Origin: Leptolyngbya boryana PCC 6306
GTDB taxonomy: Bacteria; Cyanobacteriota; Cyanobacteriia; Leptolyngbyales; Leptolyngbyaceae
NCBI RefSeq assembly: GCF_000353285.1
Contig: NZ_KB731324.1
Location: 5,350,577-5,414,576 of the forward strand
Reading direction: 5' to 3'
DNA length: 64,000 bases
Shown here: one piece after another, positions 8,387 to 16,732 of the stretch
How the letters are laid out: each line of letters begins with the position of its first letter
Numbering within the stretch: position 1 is the stretch's first letter
The notes under the pieces: model-generated
What the model was told of the DNA's origin: nothing
Database searches by the model: none
The model's input: the letters and a program-made list of their open reading frames with translations, nothing else
Program-made: the position numbers and the translations under genes

Positions 8387-9004
8387 CTATCCTCCGCACA
8401 AGTTGGTGTAGAAATCTGATGTTGGGCTTTTTGGAAACTCCTCACAATACTCTTCAAAGGTGTGTTTGAGCAGTTGATCAATGCGCTGTTCGCTCAATTC
8501 AGATTGCAAAGCGTCGACAGTCTTCCAAGCAGCGATACAGGCAGGCGATCGCGCTCCTTGCTCTGTACAAAGCTGATTTGCCTGCTGACGAGCTTGCTGC
8601 AATTCTGCTTCTAGATGCGGCTGTGAGATTGCAGGATGATGTCTCAAAAGCTCAGACACAGAAATCATGCCTACTTGCTGATCTTGGATCACAGGCGCTC
8701 TCAGCAATCGATGTTTCGCAAAGAGTTGGGCAACTTCTTCAACTGTTGCGGCTGGATCAATGACAATACAAGGTTTGGTCATGAGTTCAGCAACGAAGGT
8801 CGTCTCTAAATTTTTGCCGAGCGCGACTCCCTTATACAAGATGTCTGTTTCTGTGAGGATACCGTAACTGTCTTGCTCATTTTGTCGATCGACAATCAGC
8901 GATCGACAAGCTTGCTCTTTCATCAGTTGAACTGCTTCTGCTACAGTTGCAGTTGCTTGAATTTTGGCAGCATTCAAACTCATCAGATCAATTGCATGTA
9001 ACAT
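8387..9004 (-). CDS. CBS-domain protein with C-terminal CP12-like domain
   Basis: 205 residues. Two CBS motifs (about 5-60 and 70-125) form an adenylate-sensing Bateman module. The C-terminus (135-205) matches the CP12 core: Cys146 and Cys156 ten residues apart, SPACIAAWKTVDALQSEL resembling SPECAAAWDAVEELQAE, and a second Cys pair (187 and 203) after EEYCEEFP. CP12 is the redox-switched linker that binds GAPDH and phosphoribulokinase in the Calvin cycle. CBS-CP12 fusions are known in cyanobacteria and are thought to join energy sensing to carbon-flux control. The second cysteine spacing is wider than in classical CP12, so complex formation is uncertain. It lies 33 bases after the zinc-ribbon gene. 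Confidence 0.85.
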   Translation of the reverse strand: MLHAIDLMSLNAAKIQATATVAEAVQLMKEQACRSLIVDRQNEQDSYGILTETDILYKGVALGKNLETTFVAELMTKPCIVIDPAATVEEVAQLFAKHRLLRAPVIQDQQVGMISVSELLRHHPAISQPHLEAELQQARQQANQLCTEQGARSPACIAAWKTVDALQSELSEQRIDQLLKHTFEEYCEEFPKSPTSDFYTNLCGG

Positions 9005-9037
9005 AGAGTTCTCCTTACCGCTTTTTCAAGTCACAAG

Positions 9038-9232
9038 CTAGGCTGCGAGGTCTTGAAAATGGTCGGTTGAATTCATTTTTAACTGCTTGTTTAAAGTCGA
9101 GTGAGATGTACCTGTCAATTGACCCTCTTCAAAGTTTGGCATTTCTGCCCAGCAGGAACGACAGAGCCAGTACAGCGTACCTTGACGAATGTGACGGAGT
9201 AACAGATTAGAGCAGCAGGGACAAATAGACAT
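9038..9232 (-). CDS. Small zinc-ribbon protein
   Basis: 64 residues from the ATG at 9232 (a GTG three bases upstream is also possible); AGGA lies about ten bases upstream. Two cysteine knuckles, CPCC near residues 4-7 and CRSC near 24-27, form a probable zinc ribbon, and the rest is polar. I do not recognise a named family. It is the first gene of the CBS-CP12 operon, and the heptamer repeat at 9336-9353 lies 103 bases upstream, so it is probably induced with hsp20 and the nitroreductase. Confidence 0.7.
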   Translation of the reverse strand: MSICPCCSNLLLRHIRQGTLYWLCRSCWAEMPNFEEGQLTGTSHSTLNKQLKMNSTDHFQDLAA

Positions 9233-9335
9233 CACTCTGGATTCCTAAAATTTAATGCTATCGATCTCATTTTTTTTCAGGATCTCGATGAGATAGAAGC
9301 CTGAGGGAGAACATGATAGAGATTAGTTCTAAAAT

Positions 9336-9353
9336 TTGAGGAAGTTGTGAGGA
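9336..9353 (-). promoter_or_regulatory. Heptamer direct repeat upstream of the zinc-ribbon/CBS-CP12 operon (site D)
   Basis: On the plus strand TTGAGGA-AGTT-GTGAGGA, so along the operon TCCTCAC-AACT-TCCTCAA. Heptamers, spacer and orientation are the same as in sites B and C, 103 bases before the ATG. It is one of only four clear copies I found in 64 kb, all within 4.7-9.4 kb. Confidence 0.7.
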
Positions 9354-9465
9354 TCTCTATCTCTCAAGAGATTTTGTAATATTTCGACATGTCACACAGC
9401 GATGCTCGAGAGCGATGAAGTCGTCTAAATTGCACCATAGAGCATGGATAGTTTCGCAAGCAAGA

Positions 9466-11949
9466 TTATCTCTTCGGAGTTGCACAAGTCGGTGTATCTA
9501 GAATCCTGCGCAGCTCCTTTAACAATGCTTCAGCCGTATAAGGTTTGGGTAGAAGCACATCAACACCCACACTGGAAACATCAGCTAATGTATTGTCCAG
9601 CACTAAACCGCTTGTCGCAATGACTTTGACCTCAGCATTCATTTTTTTTAAGGTGCGGATTGCCGTAAGTCCATCCATTTCCGGCATCATCAAATCCATC
9701 AAAACGACCGCAATCTCTTGATTGTGCTTGACGTAAAGTGAGATTGCTTCAAAGCCATCACTCGCCGTAAGCACTCGATAATTCTGGTCTTCTAGCATTG
9801 TTTTGGTGATATCTTGAATCGATGTTTCGTCATCGACCACTAAAATGAGTTCACCGTGTCCAGGCAGTAACTCTAGCGTCGCTGTTGAAGATGTACTCTG
9901 GTTCTTAGACGTGGGCAAATAGACCTTGAAGCAGGTTCCTTGACCGATTCGGCTATCGACCTCAATAAAGCCCGCATGGCTTTTAATGATGCCTAGCACG
10001 GTCGAAAGCCCTAAACCTGTGCCTTTACCGACTTCTTTCGTGGTGAAGAATGGATCAAAAATGCGATCGACGACTTCAGGCGGAATGCCCGTGCCCGTAT
10101 CAGAGATAGCAATCATGACATAGTCTCCTGCTTTCGCATCAAGCTGCGTCCGGGCATAGGATTCATCAATGACAACATTGCTGGCAGAAAGGGTCAAAAT
10201 TCCGCCGTCAGGCATAGCATCGCGAGCATTCACGCAGAGATTCATCAGAATCTGATGCAGTTGAGTGGGGTCGGCATAGACCAGATTGAGGCTAGAAGGG
10301 GGGAGTTCTGTGCGAATGGAGATCGATTTCGGGAAGGTGCGATTTGTAATTTCTTTAATTTCTCCAAGTAAATGAGAAATCTGGACTGCTGTGCGTCTGC
10401 CTTCAGTCCCACGCGCAAACGATAGCACTTGCTTGACTAATTCGGCTCCACGCTTCGCGTTGGATTCAGCAATTTTCAGGAGTTGCTGAGTGCGATCGTC
10501 TTCCTGGGGAAACTTCAACAACAACAGTTGAGAGGTCGCTAAAATAGGGGTCAGAATATTGTTGAGATCATGGGCAACACCGCTTGCTAGAGTTCCAATA
10601 CTCTCTAATCGTTGGGCGCGGAGGAATTGAGCTTCAAGCTGTTTTTTCTCGGTGATATCGGTATCCACGGTCAGAATCGATTTTGGCATCCCCACTTTGT
10701 CTCGCACCAGCGTCATGCGGCTCATCACCGTGATCGCCTTGCCTGACTTGGTGAATTTTTGCAGTTCTCCTTGCCATGCGCCTTGATCAAACACAACTTT
10801 CAGCGCTGTTTCAAACTCTTGAGGCTGAAGATTGTGGAGCAGTTCAGTTGCATCCTTTTCCTGGATTTCGGCTTGTGACCAGCCATAGAGCTGTTCTGCT
10901 GCATGATTCCAAAACAGAATGTGATTGGCAAAGTCACGAGCGTAGATAGCGTCTGATGCTTCGTTTAATAACGCAGCCTGCTCTCGAACCATTTGCTCTG
11001 CTCGCTGACGCTCGATCAGTTCATTTTGTGTTCGCTCATAGAGTTCCGACTGTTGGATTGCAATTCCCAGTTGGGTTGCTAATTGCTGGAGGAGCGTTGT
11101 TTCGATCATTTGCCATTCATGTGTTCCTGAGCAATGATGCGCGATCAGCAGTCCCCAGATATGATTGTTTTGGAGAATTGGGACGACTAAGTTGGCTCGA
11201 ACTTGGGCTTGCTCTAATAGCTCAATATGACAAGGACTTAAGCCTGCATTGTAGATATCAGACTTAGCACTGGTTTGACCTTGCTGATAGCGCTGAAGAT
11301 AGTGCTCTTTAAAGCACGGATCATAAAACTCAACTGCAAGTACCGATTTCCAGGCAGGATCAACGGATTCATTGACAATTTTTCCACTGAAATCTGAATT
11401 AAAGCGAAAAATCACAACGCGATCGGTGTGCAAAAATCGCCGTACTTGATCGACCGTGGATTGTAAAATCTCATCGAGCTTGAGCGATCGCCGAATGCCT
11501 TGAGCGATTTCTCCGATTAAATGTTCTTGTTCGATTTGGTGCTGAAGTTGTTTCGTTAAGTTTTGTAGCCGCAGTTGCAGTTTGACGCGAGCAATCACTT
11601 CCTCACACTGCAAAGGTTTGGTGATGAAATCAACCGCGCCCAGGTCAAACCCGTGCACCTTGTCTACGACATCCGTGAGAGCTGTGAGAAAAATAATCGG
11701 AATCTCGCGTGTTGCTTCGTTAGCTTTGAGACGGCGGCAGGTTTCAAAGCCATCGATTCCCGGCATGAGCACATCCAGCAAAATCAAATCCGGATGGGCA
11801 TAGTTAGCTTTGTCGATCGCGCTTTCGCCGTCTTCTGCGACTAAAACCCGAAAGCCGGAATTTCCCAGCAAATCAAACAGCACTTCCAGGTTCGTGGGCG
11901 TGTCATCCACCACTAATATGATTCCTTGCTCAGATGTTTTAGGCTCCAT
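9466..11949 (-). CDS. Hybrid histidine kinase REC-GAF-PAS-HisKA-HATPase-REC with cyanobacteriochrome-like GAF
   Basis: 827 residues, cytoplasmic. Domains in order: receiver (10-125, Asp59), GAF (about 145-302), PAS (about 322-435), HisKA with His460 in GVAHDLNNIL, HATPase_c (about 555-680) and a second receiver (701-815, Asp752). The GAF domain has cyanobacteriochrome hallmarks: a CH pair at Cys240-His241 in LSPCHIELL, the VRANLVVPIL and WGLLIAHHC strands, and DPCF at 210-213 with Cys212, 28 residues before Cys240. That pattern fits the DXCF class, which attaches a bilin through two cysteines and senses blue/green light. The start lies two bases after the stop of the preceding kinase gene, so the two are translationally linked. 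Phospho-transfer partners are not visible. Confidence 0.93.
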   Translation of the reverse strand: MEPKTSEQGIILVVDDTPTNLEVLFDLLGNSGFRVLVAEDGESAIDKANYAHPDLILLDVLMPGIDGFETCRRLKANEATREIPIIFLTALTDVVDKVHGFDLGAVDFITKPLQCEEVIARVKLQLRLQNLTKQLQHQIEQEHLIGEIAQGIRRSLKLDEILQSTVDQVRRFLHTDRVVIFRFNSDFSGKIVNESVDPAWKSVLAVEFYDPCFKEHYLQRYQQGQTSAKSDIYNAGLSPCHIELLEQAQVRANLVVPILQNNHIWGLLIAHHCSGTHEWQMIETTLLQQLATQLGIAIQQSELYERTQNELIERQRAEQMVREQAALLNEASDAIYARDFANHILFWNHAAEQLYGWSQAEIQEKDATELLHNLQPQEFETALKVVFDQGAWQGELQKFTKSGKAITVMSRMTLVRDKVGMPKSILTVDTDITEKKQLEAQFLRAQRLESIGTLASGVAHDLNNILTPILATSQLLLLKFPQEDDRTQQLLKIAESNAKRGAELVKQVLSFARGTEGRRTAVQISHLLGEIKEITNRTFPKSISIRTELPPSSLNLVYADPTQLHQILMNLCVNARDAMPDGGILTLSASNVVIDESYARTQLDAKAGDYVMIAISDTGTGIPPEVVDRIFDPFFTTKEVGKGTGLGLSTVLGIIKSHAGFIEVDSRIGQGTCFKVYLPTSKNQSTSSTATLELLPGHGELILVVDDETSIQDITKTMLEDQNYRVLTASDGFEAISLYVKHNQEIAVVLMDLMMPEMDGLTAIRTLKKMNAEVKVIATSGLVLDNTLADVSSVGVDVLLPKPYTAEALLKELRRILDTPTCATPKR

Positions 11950-11951
11950 AG

Positions 11952-14558
11952 CTACCCCTGATAGCGTTTGATTAATTCCAAAATTTGCCGTTCCTTAAAT
12001 CCCTGCGCCAAGCGTCGAAGCTGAACGACGAACGGTTCCCATTCAGGGTTTTGTTGCTCTAGATGAGTAGCTTGCTCAAGAATTCCTTTGAGATCGCCCA
12101 TGCGGGCAAGATCGAAGAGTGTATTGAGTTCGGCATGAGGTGGAGCAACAATTGGGTCTAAAGCATTTTCAGAGACAGTATGCTCTCTAGAAGTCTCAAT
12201 TTCAGCTTCATAGTGCCACTCTAAATCGAGATGGGTTTGGAGTTGTGCGAGCAGTTCGGTTTCTCGAATTGGCTTGGCAATAAAGCCATTGCACCCTGAA
12301 TCATGACTGGCTTGCTGATCGTATCCAAAAACACTAGCAGATGTCGCAATGACGATCGTATCTCGTAAATCTGGAGATTGCCGAATTTGGCGCACTGCCT
12401 CGAATCCGTCCATCACGGGCATCACCAGATCGAGCAAGATCGCATCGGGTTTGTTCTGATGGGCTTCACGAAGTGCGACTTGACCGTTTTCGGCTTCGAT
12501 GACGTTAAATCCTAGCGGTTCTAGCAGATGAACGAGAACTGATCGGTTCGCCGCTTGATCATCGACGACAAGAACGCTGCGAGGTCTGCCTGCATAGCCA
12601 ACTACGGCACATGGAGAAGCAGTGCTCGGATCGGCACTCCGCGATCGTGCTTCTACTTCTGGCAAAACTAAGTCAAACCAGAATGTGCTACCTTTTCCGA
12701 GCGTACTGTTCACATGAATCTCCGAACCCATGATTTTCAGGAGTTGACTGCTAATCGAAAGCCCTAATCCGGTGCCTTCCGTTTTACGATCGGATTCTCC
12801 CACCTGTTGAAATGGCGAAAAAATCGCTTCTAACTGCTCTGGCGCAATGCCAATCCCGGTATCTTGTATCTCAAAGCGAACTTTTGTATTTTCAATGCAC
12901 CCTACTTGAAATAAAACGCTGCCAACTTCGGTGAATTTGACCGCATTTCCTAAAATATTAAGTAAAATTTGCCGCAAGCGTTTTTCATCTGCATAAACAT
13001 ATTGAGGCAAGGGCAATCGCGGTTGATAAATCAAGGTGATCTGTCTTTGTTCGGCGCGAATTTGGCAGATATCCGCGATCGCTTCGAGAAAGGATGGAAA
13101 ATGAAACTTCTGAGGGACAAGCTCCATTTTCTCAGCTTCAATTTTAGATAAATCGAGTAAATCGTTGATCAGCGTCAGCAGATGCTCTCCACATTGATGA
13201 ATGATGCCGACTCCTTTTTTCTGAAATTCGTTGAGACTTCGATCTTTTTCTAAAATCTGCGCGTAGCCGAGAATGCCATTGAGCGGGGTGCGGATCTCAT
13301 GGCTCATATTCGCTAAAAATTCGCTTTTCGCACGGGTTGCTGATTCTGCAAGTTCGCGCGCGGTTTGCATCGCGAGTTCTGCCTGCTTGCGCTCGGTAAT
13401 GTTGTCGAGTACCCAGAGGCGACCAGGCACATCTCGCCCATCGGTTGGTGTACTTGAAAGGCTTAATACGATTGGCTGCGGATCACTCAAAAACCAGTGC
13501 CAGTCTCGAATTTTTGCGCCAGGTTGTGTGAATAGCTCGGCTGCTTGGGCGGCAATTTCAGCTTGATTGTCTGCTTTCAGGCGCAGAGCAACCATTGCTT
13601 GCGCGATCGCGCTCGGCTCAACTGCACCATGCGCTAGATTCAGATACTTCGCTGCGGTGTGATTGATCCACCCTTGTTCGCCGCTTTCATCGATAAAGAC
13701 AATGCCTTGAGGAATTGTTTCTAACATGGCTTCAAATCGCGCTTGGAGTTGATCAAAGCGCAGTGTTAGATCTTGAAACCTAAGCAGATTGCCTAGTCCG
13801 CCCCGCAAAGAGTCGAGAAATTGTTGCAGCGATCGAGAGGGATTTATCCGCTGATGCCACAGGAGCACAATTGCTCCCTGTACGTTCTCAACCTGCTGTA
13901 ACGGTAAGACAGCGATTGATCGAACGCCTTGCGCTAGGAGAGCAGGTGAGGCTTGCGGGGTCGAAGCATAGTCTGAGTAGTGCAGACATTGATTTTGGCT
14001 GAGTGCTTCTGCAAACAACATTGGCGTTGTCAGTCGATCCGGTAGGATATTATGCGGTAATGCAGCTAGTGCTTCAGCGGTGACTTCATCTAACTGGCGG
14101 AGCGCGATCGCGCCTGTTGCACCCGTAATTTTTTTGAGCGCAGTTAATGCCTGCTGAATCGCGTGTTCTGGTGTGAGGGCAGTTTCATCTTGAATGAGCG
14201 ATGCCAGCATGGCTTGAGATGCCTGCTGCCATTCTTGTCGTAACAGATAGACTCTCACTCCAGATCCCAAGAGACCTACAATTCCTAATGCGATCGCAGA
14301 TCGGATGGGAATGTCGCGGTTTAACAAAGCGACAAAACCGAGTCCGCTCATCCACTGCGATCGCGGACATACAACGCAAAGTGCAAACAAAACCGGAGCG
14401 ACCAGCCACACTAGAGGCGCTTGTATCAGCGCTCCTAACCCTAACTCTGCCAACATCAGCATGAAAATCAACGGCGCAAACGTGGGTAGCCAATCAGGAT
14501 GTTGATTAGCGCAAAACGCAACTGGATCAGAATCGAAGCGATTTAAACGATAAAACAT
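11952..14558 (-). CDS. Membrane hybrid histidine kinase, GAF-PAS-HisKA-HATPase-REC
   Basis: 868 residues. Three or four N-terminal membrane segments (about 27-105), a GAF-like domain (about 125-265), PAS (about 275-392), HisKA with His420 in [12 protein letters not shown], HATPase_c (about 520-635), a receiver (661-778, Asp710, Lys762) and a short helical C-terminal tail seen in many cyanobacterial hybrid kinases. The GAF lacks the CH chromophore motif, so it is probably not a photoreceptor and may bind a small ligand. Its start overlaps the end of the RsbQ-like hydrolase gene by 16 bases, which strongly suggests the two act together, with the hydrolase possibly delivering a signal to the GAF or PAS domain. 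Confidence 0.93.
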   Translation of the reverse strand: MFYRLNRFDSDPVAFCANQHPDWLPTFAPLIFMLMLAELGLGALIQAPLVWLVAPVLFALCVVCPRSQWMSGLGFVALLNRDIPIRSAIALGIVGLLGSGVRVYLLRQEWQQASQAMLASLIQDETALTPEHAIQQALTALKKITGATGAIALRQLDEVTAEALAALPHNILPDRLTTPMLFAEALSQNQCLHYSDYASTPQASPALLAQGVRSIAVLPLQQVENVQGAIVLLWHQRINPSRSLQQFLDSLRGGLGNLLRFQDLTLRFDQLQARFEAMLETIPQGIVFIDESGEQGWINHTAAKYLNLAHGAVEPSAIAQAMVALRLKADNQAEIAAQAAELFTQPGAKIRDWHWFLSDPQPIVLSLSSTPTDGRDVPGRLWVLDNITERKQAELAMQTARELAESATRAKSEFLANMSHEIRTPLNGILGYAQILEKDRSLNEFQKKGVGIIHQCGEHLLTLINDLLDLSKIEAEKMELVPQKFHFPSFLEAIADICQIRAEQRQITLIYQPRLPLPQYVYADEKRLRQILLNILGNAVKFTEVGSVLFQVGCIENTKVRFEIQDTGIGIAPEQLEAIFSPFQQVGESDRKTEGTGLGLSISSQLLKIMGSEIHVNSTLGKGSTFWFDLVLPEVEARSRSADPSTASPCAVVGYAGRPRSVLVVDDQAANRSVLVHLLEPLGFNVIEAENGQVALREAHQNKPDAILLDLVMPVMDGFEAVRQIRQSPDLRDTIVIATSASVFGYDQQASHDSGCNGFIAKPIRETELLAQLQTHLDLEWHYEAEIETSREHTVSENALDPIVAPPHAELNTLFDLARMGDLKGILEQATHLEQQNPEWEPFVVQLRRLAQGFKERQILELIKRYQG

Positions 14559-15349
14559 TCTGCAAGTGTTCGAGTTACCACGGCAGGTGCACTCAGATGA
14601 GGAAGATGCCCCTCAGCATCAATATTGATTAGCGTAGCCTGAGAAATTTTATCTGCCATGTATCGCCCAACTTGTGGCGGTACCGCGATATCATTGTTTG
14701 ACTGAAGAATAGTTGTGGGGACTGTGAGCTTAGGAAGATCGGCGCGGTGATCCGATTGAAAAATCACTCGCGCAACCGCTTGTGCTACATCAGGACGAAT
14801 CGCAGAGAGGGTTTTTGCAAACTCGCCTGCTAACTCCGGGCGCTCTGGGTTTCTCATGGCTAAGGGTGCAAAACCTCCAGCCCAGGCATAGTAGTTGGCT
14901 GACATCGACGCATACAAGGCATCGAGATCTGACTGCTCAAATCCGCCAATGTAATTCGTTGCCGGATCGTTAAGATACCGAGGAGAGGCACTGATAAACA
15001 ATAACTGCCGAAACCGAGCCGGATCAAGCAGCGCAGCCAGCAATCCCACCATGCCACTCACAGAATGTCCGACAAAAATGACATCTGTTAACTGAAGTTC
15101 TGCTAACAGTTCAAGCACATCTTCGGCATAACTGTACAAAGACCGATAGCGACGCGGACTATACGCATTCATATCGGATTGACCTGCACCAATGTGATCA
15201 AACAACAGAATGCGGTAAAACGGTGTAAACGCTTCAACTTGGTGCCGCCATGCGGTTTGATCGCTGCCAAACCCATGTGCAAGCACTAGGATTTGCTCGC
15301 CCTGACCGACCACTTGAGCATGATGGCGATTGAGAACTCGACTCAGCAT
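14543..15349 (-). CDS. rsbQ: RsbQ/KAI2/D14-type alpha/beta hydrolase
   Basis: 268 residues from the ATG at 15349 (GAGGGG just upstream; a TTG at 15355 is also possible), almost the length of B. subtilis RsbQ. Catalytic triad: Ser96 in GHSVSG, Asp220 in NNDIAVP, His248 in EGHLPHLS. Family signatures include [36 protein letters not shown] and PHLSAP. In Bacillus RsbQ is required with the PAS phosphatase RsbP for energy-stress sensing, and the plant relatives KAI2 and D14 are karrikin and strigolactone receptors. Here it heads an operon with two sensor kinases and overlaps the first by 16 bases, so a ligand-processing role upstream of phosphorelay signalling is likely. Confidence 0.9.
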   Translation of the reverse strand: MLSRVLNRHHAQVVGQGEQILVLAHGFGSDQTAWRHQVEAFTPFYRILLFDHIGAGQSDMNAYSPRRYRSLYSYAEDVLELLAELQLTDVIFVGHSVSGMVGLLAALLDPARFRQLLFISASPRYLNDPATNYIGGFEQSDLDALYASMSANYYAWAGGFAPLAMRNPERPELAGEFAKTLSAIRPDVAQAVARVIFQSDHRADLPKLTVPTTILQSNNDIAVPPQVGRYMADKISQATLINIDAEGHLPHLSAPAVVTRTLAECFIV

Positions 15350-15355
15350 CTGCAA

Positions 15356-15806
15356 GCCCCTCTACCGGGATCTTTCTATACCCATCATGACATTGCTCAT
15401 CAACTCTGTTTACCAAGCTTAGTATTACTCAATATTCGGGAGGAAAGACGGAGCCACAGCCCGTCCGCTGCTAATTCTTCTGATTGGGCTAAAATTATTA
15501 GTAATCAGTCCGTAGAATAAACCTCGACATATCTTTAGCGATCGTCATTTTGAACCAGCAATTGCCCTGGGTGAATGCCGAACTCGTTATCGCGTTTACA
15601 GGTCTAGGGTTGAATCCCAAAGGTATAGAGTGTAAATCTGCTTTGTTGCTGTAGATAGAGATATCGCTTTCAGATCGTTATTATGCTAATTGGTGTTCAA
15701 TGAAACTGAACAAATTCAGTTTCATTGAACTAGGCGCTTTACTAAGGGGTGAGTGAGCTTGCTAGCTCAGTCGTTCTCATAGCGGGCATTAGGGCTAGGG
15801 GGAAGT
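15356..15806. other. Divergent promoter region between the RsbQ-like and isoaspartyl peptidase genes
   Basis: About 450 bases without a supported gene. It must hold the promoters of both divergent units. The only strong structure is the 36-base palindrome at 15695-15730. A GGTTGAATCC stretch near 15610 recalls a tRNA T-arm but no cloverleaf could be built around it. Confidence 0.5.
15695..15730. repeat. Perfect 36-base palindromic hairpin
   Basis: Arms of 16 bases (GTTCAATGAAACTGAA and its exact complement) separated by CAAA, ending 76 bases before the isoaspartyl peptidase start. No T-run follows on either strand. It could be an operator, an mRNA leader hairpin or a small repeat element. 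Confidence 0.8.
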
Positions 15807-16712
15807 ATGACGATCGTGAAACCTGTGATCATCGTGCATGGGGGAGCCAAAACGATTTCAGAGAATGATGTGGCAGCGAATCAAGCGGGATGTCGAGCAG
15901 CAATTGAAGCGGGTTGGGCAGTCCTCATTCAAGGGGGAAGTGCAGCAGGAGCAGTTGAGGCAGCAATCCGGGTCTTAGAATCTGACCAAACGTTTAATGC
16001 AGGGTTTGGCGCAACTTTAAACAGTGAAGGCGAGGTTGAAGTTGATGCGGCGATGATGGAAGGAGCAACGTTAGGTTGGGGAGCAGTTGCCGCAGTGCAA
16101 GGAGTTCGTCATCCCATTGTAGTAGCTCGCAAAATTATGGAGGAGAAACCGCGATTGCTAGTTGCCCGCAGTGGAGAACGTTTTGCCCGCAATCATGCTG
16201 TTGAGATTTGTGCGAAAGAAGCCCTGGTGAGTGAGGAACAGTACCAGGAGTGGAAAGAAGAGATCGAAGTTTTGGATCGTCCGAATACGGTCGGTTGTGT
16301 TGCACTCGATGCAGATGGAAATCTAGTGGCGGGGACTTCCACGGGTGGAACAACAGGGCAACCTCAAGGGCGTGTTGGGGATACTGCATTGGTTGGCTGT
16401 GGCTTGTATGCAGACAATCAACTGGGAGCCTGCTCGACAACGGGTGATGGTGAGTCGATTATTCCAGTAGTACTCGCCAAAACAGCGATCGATGCGTTAA
16501 AAGACAAACATCCTGATGCAGCTGCACAATGGGCGATCGACACGCTAATCAGTCGAGTCGAGGGAGAAGCTGGATGTATTTTAATCGATCGCCAAGGGCG
16601 CATCGGTTGGGCACACAATTCTCCTGACATGGCAGTTGCTTATATGAGCGAGGATTTAGTACAACCTGCCATTTTTACCCGTAAGGATCAAACTCTCGTT
16701 CAATCGTTGTAA
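15807..16712 (+). CDS. iaaA: Isoaspartyl peptidase / type 2 L-asparaginase
   Basis: 301 residues, the standard length for the plant-type Ntn-hydrolase family. The proenzyme cleaves itself before Thr161 in NTVGCVALD, freeing the N-terminal nucleophile; GTSTGGTTGQPQGRVGDTA is the substrate-pocket signature, and HGGAKT near residue 11 is typical. The mature enzyme removes beta-aspartyl bonds. In cyanobacteria it hydrolyses the beta-Asp-Arg dipeptides released by cyanophycinase and repairs isoaspartyl peptides. Start: ATG preceded by GGGGGAAG. The ATP-grasp gene begins 20 bases after its stop, so the two probably form an operon. No cyanophycin synthetase or cyanophycinase gene is in the window. 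Confidence 0.93.
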   Translation: MTIVKPVIIVHGGAKTISENDVAANQAGCRAAIEAGWAVLIQGGSAAGAVEAAIRVLESDQTFNAGFGATLNSEGEVEVDAAMMEGATLGWGAVAAVQGVRHPIVVARKIMEEKPRLLVARSGERFARNHAVEICAKEALVSEEQYQEWKEEIEVLDRPNTVGCVALDADGNLVAGTSTGGTTGQPQGRVGDTALVGCGLYADNQLGACSTTGDGESIIPVVLAKTAIDALKDKHPDAAAQWAIDTLISRVEGEAGCILIDRQGRIGWAHNSPDMAVAYMSEDLVQPAIFTRKDQTLVQSL

Positions 16713-16732
16713 AACCTGTCTAATGTTTTGTG

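Noticed and set aside
8432-8462. Heptamer-like sequence TTGAAGA-N5-GTGAGGA inside the CBS-CP12 gene
   Set aside because: It has a 5-base spacer and lies within coding sequence for EEYCEEF, so chance is the better explanation.
15590-15640. tRNA-like segment with GGTTGAATCC
   Set aside because: The T-arm loop is one base short, and neither an anticodon arm nor an acceptor stem could be paired around it.
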